In this document: positions 9,650 through 14,597 of the stretch, one piece after another
How the letters are laid out: each line of letters opens with the position of its first letter
Position numbering within the stretch: position 1 is the first letter of the stretch
Source: Neovahlkampfia damariscottae
Taxonomy: Eukaryota; Heterolobosea; Selenaionea; Neovahlkampfiida; Neovahlkampfiidae
Direction: 5' to 3'
Length of the DNA stretch: 14,597 nt
Assembly (NCBI GenBank): GCA_016618085.1
Contig: JABLTG010000027.1
Location: forward strand, 127,832 to 142,428
Made by a program: the position numbers and the translations under genes
The notes under the pieces: generated by a model
Database searches by the model: none
The model's input: the letters and a program-made list of their open reading frames with translations, nothing else
What the model was told of the DNA's origin: nothing

Positions 9650-10373
9650 TTAATACCTTTCCCATTTTCCACCATCACCAAATATGTATTTCAAACAATA
9701 ATCATGTAGAAACCAAAAGAAATCAAAAAATAAATGAAAATAATAAAAAGGAATCATCTTCAATCCACATGAATTTCTTAAAAAATCACAAACAAACATA
9801 TAACCAAATAAAATAACCATAAATGGTCCAAAAATTGGAAGTACTAACACTTTTTGATAAATTGTTGTTGGATTTGTTGGGATTGATTTCAATTCTTTGA
9901 TATATTTCTCATCTAATTCATTTTCAACTGCTCCTTCAATTAATAGATTCATATATCTTGAAGATGGATATCCTGCTGTTTTTAGTTTGATTTTGGTTTC
10001 AAAAACGATTGCATTGATGACTGTTCCATCATATGTTTCTGCTTCGATGCTTGATAACCTATAAGCTCCTGGTTCTCCACCTTCTGATTCATAAAGTTCA
10101 TTGAAGTCATCTCTTCGTAATTTTAGCAATACTCCATGACAAATGGATCCTTTGTGACGTTCAATAGTTCCCATTCCAGGTTCCTTTTAGAAAAATTAAA
10201 TTTGAAATTTGAAGATTTACGAAATAGGGAACCATTGGAAAAAAAGAAATTCTCCAATTTCTAACTCTGGCTGGAACTATTTCTAGAGGTTTAATTTTTC
10301 TTCTTTGTTGAAGAATTTTGGATGACATATTAGAACCAAATGAAAAGTTCCAAATAAAATTCTCTTCTTTCAT
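9650..10373 (-). CDS. Gamma-glutamylcyclotransferase-like protein with hydrophobic C-terminal tail
   Basis: Two exons (10373-10221, 10183-9650) around a 37-nt intron give 228 residues. The N terminus has the family signature FSFGSNM (residues 10-16; usual form YGSN), followed by VPARVRNWRISF. The join restores VPYFEPGMGTIERHKGSICHGVLLKL. In ESEGGEPGAYR, Glu85 aligns with the catalytic glutamate of human GGCT. These enzymes release 5-oxoproline from gamma-glutamyl substrates in glutathione turnover. Unusually, a strongly hydrophobic tail follows: about residues 163-185 (VLPIFGPFMVILFGYMFVC) and a second aromatic stretch at about 194-212. It is likely a membrane-tethered enzyme; the exact substrate is unknown. 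The ATG at 10373 is the first in frame, and CCAATCA lies 18-24 nt upstream. The gene sits between the F-box gene (77 bp) and the SET gene (93 bp), all on the same strand. Confidence 0.85.
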
Positions 10374-10450
10374 GCTGATCTAAGCCAAAATGATTGGAGC
10401 ATTCGTTGGCCAATTGGATTAATATTTTTTTAAGAAACAAAATTTAGTAA
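10374..10450 (-). promoter_or_regulatory. Cyclotransferase upstream spacer with CCAAT elements
   Basis: This 77-bp spacer between the F-box stop and the cyclotransferase start contains, on the coding strand, CCAATCA at 10397-10391. It also contains the self-complementary 12-mer TTGGCCAATTGG-like block at 10406-10417, with a CCAAT core in one direction and ATTGG overlapping it in the other. Its close position before the ATG matches the pattern at neighbouring genes. Function is inferred. Confidence 0.35.
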
Positions 10451-11293
10451 TTAAATCTGTTGACATTTGAAAATATCACATTTATCATTAATTTTAGTTA
10501 CATGTTTTAAATCTTTTTCTACAATTGAGGATGCAAAATCAGGTGCAATTTTGAACCATTTAATTTTAAATCGATTTCTCTTATAAGAACTTTCAATATT
10601 TTCAATTTTACAAGTACATTCTTTTGTACTATAATCTGATTTCGAAAGTCCTAATCTTACAACAATCCATTTATCGAGATTTGGTTTAAAATTCTCATAT
10701 GAAATATCTTGAGATTCTGTAGTACCATTCAATGATATTTTGAAGTTGTAGTGTTGGTCTGTACCATTACATATTAACCAATATCCATAGTAATATCCAT
10801 TTGGTAATACTTCTTTAAGTTTTGCTCCACAACTGAACCACCACAATGGTCTTTCTAATGTGTAAACTTTATTTTTCACTTTCCAATATTCACCAGCCCA
10901 AGCACCTCCAAATTTGTCTCCAGTTAGAACCCATCTATCACTAAACAACAAAAAATAATATTGTTTCCAAGTCAAATTATCATTTTCTTTTTTGAATATT
11001 CCAGAATGACTTTCAGTTAAATTTTGCCATGAATCTTCACTATCAAGCATCTTGTTGAACATTTTATTCACAGAAGAGAAGTTTATAAAATCTTTTGGTG
11101 GTAAAAATTTGCAGACACTATTTGTTAAATCAGTTATAGAAAATAGTTCTTCATAAAGACCTTCTGGCCAATAGATTATTTTGTTTGGGGTTTTTTTCTT
11201 TGTTTTTTCTTTTTTTTGAATGTTTTTGGATTCTGTAATAACTTCTGGGTCCTGTTCATCACTAACAGTGAGCACTTGTTTGAACAACTTCAT
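10451..11293 (-). CDS. F-box protein with a phloem-protein-2-like or similar C-terminal domain
   Basis: An uninterrupted frame of 280 residues, starting MKLFKQVLTVSDEQDPEV. A lysine-rich linker (about 25-38) leads into an F-box at about 50-96: LTNSVCKFLPPKDFINFSSVNKMFN, ending SEDSWQNLTES. F-box proteins recruit substrates to SCF ubiquitin ligases through Skp1. The region after about residue 110 is rich in Trp, Tyr and Gly (WVLTGDKFGGAWAGEYWKV, then YYYGYWLICNG) and ends near WFKIAPDFAS. The layout of F-box plus a beta-rich Trp/Gly domain resembles F-box proteins with PP2-like or FBA-like sandwich domains, which often bind glycans or glycoproteins. That assignment is tentative. It has no intron, unlike most neighbours. 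The head-to-head partner is MSS4, 120 bp away. Confidence 0.75.
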   Translation of the reverse strand: MKLFKQVLTVSDEQDPEVITESKNIQKKEKTKKKTPNKIIYWPEGLYEELFSITDLTNSVCKFLPPKDFINFSSVNKMFNKMLDSEDSWQNLTESHSGIFKKENDNLTWKQYYFLLFSDRWVLTGDKFGGAWAGEYWKVKNKVYTLERPLWWFSCGAKLKEVLPNGYYYGYWLICNGTDQHYNFKISLNGTTESQDISYENFKPNLDKWIVVRLGLSKSDYSTKECTCKIENIESSYKRNRFKIKWFKIAPDFASSIVEKDLKHVTKINDKCDIFKCQQI

Positions 11294-11413
11294 TTTCTTT
11301 GTTGTGTATTAACCAATAACATTGTTGCATTTTGGTTCTCTATTTTTAGTTTCACAATTGCGAAATAAACTTTATTATTTCCATGGAATTGTCCAATCAT
11401 CTTCAATTAAAAA
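11294..11413. promoter_or_regulatory. Divergent promoter region, F-box gene and MSS4
   Basis: This 120-bp space separates outward-facing starts. Near MSS4, CCAATCATCTTCAAT at 11393-11407 ends six bases before the ATG and is identical to the block upstream of BUD31. Near the F-box gene, CCAAT at 11313-11317 reads as ATTGG on that gene's coding strand, about 20 nt before its start, in a TTATTGGTTAAT context resembling the strumpellin element. This suggests each gene has its own core element. Confidence 0.45.
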
Positions 11414-11776
11414 ATGAATGAACAAGAAGAACAAAAGGAGATCAAAAAAGAAGAACCTAAACAACAACAACCCATAAAAAATAAAACAAATATGTATTGT
11501 CCAAATTGTAAAGAAATCATTGCAAAAACTGGTGTTTCAGATTTAGTGAAAGAAACACATGATTTTGAAGGATTAGAAGCCTTACAAAAAATAGAAAGTT
11601 GGTGGATATTCAAAGACATGTTTCATTTTGAAAATATAGGTTTCACTAAAATAGCTACAAAAAAAAATTTCAGATTTTTGTGTTGTGCAAGTTGTGAAAA
11701 AGAGATTATTGGATTTTGTGTTGAAGGTGAAAAGAAATTTTATTTGAGTAGTGATAAAGTTGAATACAAAAAATAA
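11414..11776 (+). CDS. RABIF: MSS4/RABIF Rab-binding protein
   Basis: This is a single-exon, 120-residue protein, close to the roughly 123 residues of mammalian MSS4. Zinc ligands are two CxxC pairs: CPNC at 29-32 and CASC at 91-94. The diagnostic block WWIFKDMFHFENIGFTK (63-79) matches the MSS4 WLVEDMFxFENVGFTK motif, and KFYLSSDKVEY near the C terminus matches the family end. MSS4 binds nucleotide-free exocytic Rab GTPases and acts as a weak exchange factor or Rab holdase. The first 25 residues are a Glu/Lys/Gln-rich extension with no family counterpart. The stop codon is only four bases from the stop codon of the convergent dehydrogenase gene, so 3' UTRs must overlap. Confidence 0.92.
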   Translation: MNEQEEQKEIKKEEPKQQQPIKNKTNMYCPNCKEIIAKTGVSDLVKETHDFEGLEALQKIESWWIFKDMFHFENIGFTKIATKKNFRFLCCASCEKEIIGFCVEGEKKFYLSSDKVEYKK

Positions 11777-11780
11777 AAAA

Positions 11781-12564
11781 TCAATTACCACCATTAATGT
11801 CAAGTATTGTACCAGATATAAAAGGACATAAATTTGATGACAAAAAAATAACAGATTCAGCAACTTCTTCTGGTGTTGCAATTTTTCCATTTTGTCTTTT
11901 TAATAATTTCTCTCCAAATTTTGGGTTTTTTTCAATGAACCTTTCGACCATTGGAGTTTTTGTGGTTGAAGGAGCAATTGCACTTGTTTTTAAAAGAAAA
12001 AAAATAATCTAACTTGATTCGTATATTTTTCGTTGAATATTCCAATGCAGAACATTTTGTTAATGCTTCTAATGCATATTTACTTGCACAATATTGTGAA
12101 CAATTTTGAACTATTTCATGTCCTCCTTTTGACGACGTGTTCACTATTGAAAATGGATATTTTTCATCCATTTTTTGTTTTAGAAATTGTTCAATTTCAT
12201 ATTTCATACAAAGAAATATTGAAAAACAATTGATTTTCATGACATCCTCAAAATTTTTTGTTGAGATTTCATGTAGTGGTTTGAATTCTCCTTCAATTCC
12301 AGCGTTATTGTGGCAAAAATGGAATTCACCATATTTTTTAATTGTTTGTTTGATCATATTTTGAACATGTTCTTCATTTGAAACATCTGCCTGAATAACT
12401 ATTCCTTCACCTCCAAATTGTTTAATTATTGACAAAGTATCTTCTGCAGTTTTCACATTGATATCAACAATTGCTACCTTTACTTTTTTTTTTGCAAAAG
12501 CGACAGCTGAAGCTCTTCCAATTCCTGATCCACCTCCTGTAACAATTGCCACTTTGTCCTCCAT
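11781..12564 (-). CDS. Short-chain dehydrogenase/reductase (classical SDR)
   Basis: Two exons (12564-12014, 11982-11781) around a 31-nt intron, the shortest placed here, give 250 residues, the usual classical SDR length. The cofactor motif is TGGGSGIG (9-16). Asp34 at the end of the second strand favours NAD(H) over NADP(H). NNAG lies at 86-89. The catalytic set is Ser144/145 with Y158 and K162 (QYCASKYA). The join restores NIRINAIAPSTTKTPM, and the end (ISGTILDINGGN) is the family's standard C terminus. Substrate cannot be read from sequence; alcohol or ketone oxidoreduction is the general reaction. The start MEDKVAIVTGG was chosen because upstream in-frame codons lack an ATG. The stop is TGA, unlike the TAA used elsewhere. 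Confidence 0.92.
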
Positions 12565-12787
12565 TAAAGATTTATCCAATAAAAAAAAAATGTAACATCT
12601 TGAATGATTTCGTTTGACAATTTCAAACGAAGAAGTTAATGATGAAAGTAATTTCACCTTTCAAACTTTTGTCAATTCGAGTTGAACAACAAAATGGAAA
12701 AGGTTTAATTTTATGTTAAATTTTCTCTCAAATTTCTATTCATTTAAAAAAAATTAAAAATTATGGTTCAAGGAAAACTGATGACTT
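12565..12787 (-). promoter_or_regulatory. Spacer between PLP enzyme gene and SDR, with 9-bp inverted repeat
   Basis: This 223-bp spacer holds no coding region I can support. ATTGG on the SDR coding strand (12580-12576) lies about 12 nt before its ATG. A perfect 9-bp inverted repeat with a 5-nt loop (TTCGTTTGA, CAATT, TCAAACGAA) spans 12609-12631, about 45-67 nt before the start. Because a transcript would probably include it, it could be a 5' UTR hairpin or a dyad for a DNA-binding protein. Function is unknown. Confidence 0.35.
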
Positions 12788-13737
12788 TTACAAATCCAAT
12801 ACATCTTTCAATTGACGATGAAATCCAAATATGTTTCCACCTAAAAAGATGAATATTTTCAATTTTAAATGTTACCTGAATGAATAATCAATGAATTGCC
12901 AGTGAGATTTTTAATAATTTCTGATGACTTTAAAAATAATTTTGCATTGTAAACAGGGTCCAATAAAACACCTTCATTTTGGGCGAAATATTTAATGTAT
13001 TGAAATGTTTCCTTATTTGTTGAACCAAACGACTTCAATTTGTTTGGATACAAAACTTCATATGGAATCAACTCTAAATTTTCATTTCCAAAGATCTCAT
13101 TTTTTATATTGAATAACTCTTCTTCAAAATTCAATTCATTATTCATTTGAATGACAAACACTTTTAAATTTTTTCTTTGTAATTTTGAAAACTTTAAAAT
13201 GAGTGAAATAGCTGTTGTACCAGTTCCTGAATCAATAAATATTGAATTAAATTCAATATTATTATCAATTTCATTTTGTATAATATCATCACAAAGTGTC
13301 ATTGATCCAAAAATTGATTCAATATTCGAAGCTCCTTCTTTGATTATATCAAATTTTTCATGACAATTTTTTTGTAAAAAATCATTCAAAATTGTGTTTA
13401 AATTTTTCCATTCTTTCCTTTCAATGAAATTAATTGTAGTTTTATCAATAAACAAACATGTAAGCAGTGAATTTCCAATAATATCTTTTTCTGTTCCTTT
13501 TACAAATAAAATCGGTTTTTTATTGTTTTGTATTAAAAATTGTGATCCAATTAATATATTGTTTGAATTTAAACTTCCAACTAATATAACTTTTTCATTT
13601 TTCAAAGTTGGAAGTAATGAAATGTATTTTCTGATTTTACTGCCATATAATAATTCATCTTCTCTTTTAATAAAACAATTTATAGTTTTAAGTTTATGAA
13701 TTCTTGAATTCAAAACCCTCAAAACATTTCCTTTCAT
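12788..13737 (-). CDS. PLP-dependent D-cysteine desulfhydrase/ACC deaminase family enzyme
   Basis: Two exons (13737-12876, 12840-12788) around a 35-nt intron give 304 residues. The family blocks are in order: SRIHKL and FIKREDELLYGSKIRKY, with K34 aligning to the PLP-binding lysine of the GNKxRKL motif; SLNSNN (55-60) at the position of the substrate-binding SN loop; the phosphate-binding glycine run DSGTGTT (169-175); and GVLLDPVYNAK. The last exon restores HSGGNIFGF, the conserved HTGG-type ending. These fold-type II enzymes deaminate D-cysteine to pyruvate, ammonia and sulphide, or act on ACC or other small amino acids; which one is not decidable here. The first ATG is at 13737. Residues upstream in frame have no ATG. 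It is divergent from the Fanzor gene across 177 bp. Confidence 0.87.
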
Positions 13738-13914
13738 TTGGTTGTGAATGAATTTGAAAACGGCCAATGAATTGATGGTTATTGTGATAAAAGTGGCCAA
13801 TTAGATTTAATTTTTCCAGTTATTTTTAGAATTTTTATTTGAAGTTGTTCAAGTTGAACAAAAAAGACCTTTTGTTCAACTAGAAAATACTGAAAAAGAT
13901 CTCAAGTATTTAAA
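13738..13914. promoter_or_regulatory. Divergent intergenic region upstream of the Fanzor gene, with nested palindromes
   Basis: The PLP-gene side has CCAAT at 13764-13768 (ATTGG on its coding strand, about 27 nt upstream of its ATG), and a second GGCCAAT ends at 13801. The Fanzor side lacks any such element within 100 nt of its ATG. It instead has a perfect 12-bp inverted repeat with a 6-nt loop: AGTTGAACAAAA at 13852-13863, TTTTGTTCAACT at 13870-13881. This overlaps a second dyad, TGTTCAA-G-TTGAACA at 13846-13860. These could be a transposon end, a transcription-factor site or a hairpin in the 5' UTR. Confidence 0.4.
13852..13881. repeat. Perfect 12-bp inverted repeat before Fanzor
   Basis: The arms AGTTGAACAAAA (13852-13863) and TTTTGTTCAACT (13870-13881) are exact reverse complements around the spacer AAGACC. 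The right arm ends 33 bases before the Fanzor start codon. The TTGAACA core occurs three times in 34 bp when the overlapping upstream dyad is counted. No second copy of the element was found elsewhere in the window, so a terminal repeat role cannot be shown. Confidence 0.7.
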
Positions 13915-14597
13915 ATGTCCAAACAGCTCAAATTGGATTCATTTTGGAAAGAAAAAAATGTTACTTCAACATCAACAACAGAAGTGATAAAAAAGAGAAA
14001 ACTTGAAGAAACAAAAAGTTCAACAAAAGAAACAGGAAATATGAAATCAACATATAAACAAGGAAAATATTCGTATCCTTTTTGGTGGACTAAAGAAAAA
14101 GAAGACATGCTACAAGTGAAAAGTATACCTCCAAGTTCTTCTTCTTCAGTTGACAAGAATATTTGTTGGACAAAAAAGTTGGTAGAACAATCTTCATTAA
14201 CAGAAGGTATTTTATTTTCATCAAAAGATGTTCCAAAAGAAAACAAACAAATTTCACATAAAACTGGTTTATCAAAAAAACAACTTGATACAGATGAAAT
14301 TATTCGATCAAGAAAAATTCTTTTAAAACCAACAAGTGAACAAAAGAAAAAAATACAAGAATGGATGAGAATTATTCGATTCGTTTATAATTTAACTCAT
14401 CATTTTGTTGAAGATTTTGGATATGATGCAAATTTTATGTTATTGAAAAACAGTATTTTAAATGCAAATGAGAATCCAGAATCTTCAAAATACCCTTGGT
14501 TGTTCAATAGAAAATTGAAAAAAATACCACGGGATGCTTTAGATTATGCTATTCAGCAATATGTCTGTAATGTTCACAGTTCAACAGAAATGCTGAA
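13915..14597 (+). CDS. Fanzor (eukaryotic TnpB-like RNA-guided nuclease), N-terminal part, runs off window
   Basis: Visible are 227 codons of an open frame with no intron. Residues 133-161 (RKILLKPTSEQKKKIQEWM, then RFVYNLT) match the conserved start of TnpB/OrfB and Fanzor proteins (RKIRLYPT-x-EQ ... YNKT). NPESSKYPWLF and KKIPRDALDYAIQQYV (about 187-217) match the Fanzor block NPWLxxVPxxIRDxAIxDL. The RuvC catalytic residues and zinc ribbon would lie beyond the window. Before the core is a 130-residue low-complexity extension. It holds a PIP-box-like QLKLDSFW (4-11), a basic NLS-like KKRK (26-29) and an aromatic patch YSYPFWW (52-58). An in-frame TGA at 13891-13893 and the first downstream ATG fix the start. 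Fanzors are encoded by eukaryotic mobile elements and cut DNA guided by an omega RNA from the locus 3' end, which is not visible here. A decayed copy cannot be excluded. Confidence 0.85.
   Translation, partial: MSKQLKLDSFWKEKNVTSTSTTEVIKKRKLEETKSSTKETGNMKSTYKQGKYSYPFWWTKEKEDMLQVKSIPPSSSSSVDKNICWTKKLVEQSSLTEGILFSSKDVPKENKQISHKTGLSKKQLDTDEIIRSRKILLKPTSEQKKKIQEWMRIIRFVYNLTHHFVEDFGYDANFMLLKNSILNANENPESSKYPWLFNRKLKKIPRDALDYAIQQYVCNVHSSTEML

Noticed and set aside
12681-12695. AGTTGAACAA upstream of the SDR as a second copy of the Fanzor palindrome element
   Set aside because: Only about ten bases match and the opposing arm is missing; such short matches are expected by chance in AT-rich DNA.
13151-13699. 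Plus-strand open frames opposite the PLP enzyme
   Set aside because: They are antisense shadows of a gene with clear family motifs and have Phe/Ser-rich composition typical of reversed A-rich coding sequence.
13902-14275. Minus-strand open frames opposite the Fanzor gene
   Set aside because: They are antisense shadows with Ser/Phe-rich composition. The plus strand has recognised Fanzor blocks.
1-14597. tRNA, rRNA or CRISPR-like arrays
   Set aside because: I saw no cloverleaf arms with a T-loop GTTCRANNC in context, no rRNA-like conserved stretches, and no regularly spaced repeats.

Overview
The window is nuclear DNA from an AT-rich, gene-dense unicellular eukaryote. The evidence is eukaryote-only genes (WASH subunit strumpellin, spliceosomal BUD31, MSS4/RABIF, an F-box protein, a SUV39-type SET methyltransferase), GT-AG introns with precise homology-supported joins, and very short intergenic spaces. 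Sixteen introns could be placed with confidence and all are 31-38 nt long. TAA is the usual stop and TGA is used once, so the code looks standard. The lineage cannot be fixed by eye. A free-living amoeboid protist (for example a heterolobosean) would fit the WASH complex and a Fanzor gene. The absence of long Asn/Gln runs and the tiny introns argue against dictyostelids.

Layout. 1-1789 (minus strand) is a damaged region. It holds a phosphoesterase/phospholipase C-like gene, cut by the window edge, with an in-frame TAG in its DEHGG(F/Y)xDH motif. On its 5' side lies a displaced piece of a dynamin stalk, followed by unassigned short open frames. 1790-3089 (minus) encodes a membrane-anchored Rieske oxygenase of the DAF-36/Neverland sterol 7-desaturase type. 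3241-7002 (plus) encodes a complete strumpellin (WASHC5) in ten exons, followed by BUD31 (7078-7551). 7607-9556 (minus) is a three-exon SET-domain histone methyltransferase. 9650-10373 (minus) is a gamma-glutamylcyclotransferase-like protein with a hydrophobic tail. 10451-11293 (minus) is an F-box protein. 11414-11776 (plus) is MSS4/RABIF. 11781-12564 (minus) is a short-chain dehydrogenase. 12788-13737 (minus) is a PLP enzyme of the D-cysteine desulfhydrase/ACC deaminase family. 13915 to the window end (plus) is the 5' third or so of a Fanzor gene, the eukaryotic TnpB-like RNA-guided nuclease family.

The genes are mostly unrelated housekeeping functions: endosomal actin (WASH), Rab trafficking (MSS4), splicing, chromatin, sterol and amino-acid metabolism. 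No operon-like logic is evident. All nine host genes with a resolved start carry a CCAAT or ATTGG core within about 40 nt upstream of the start codon. The Fanzor gene does not; it has a perfect 12-bp palindrome about 35-60 nt upstream instead. The most interesting item is the Fanzor itself, because its extreme N terminus (residues 4-11, QLKLDSFW) matches a PCNA-interacting PIP box and is followed by a basic nuclear-localisation-like cluster. This suggests an RNA-guided nuclease that may be tethered to replication or repair machinery.
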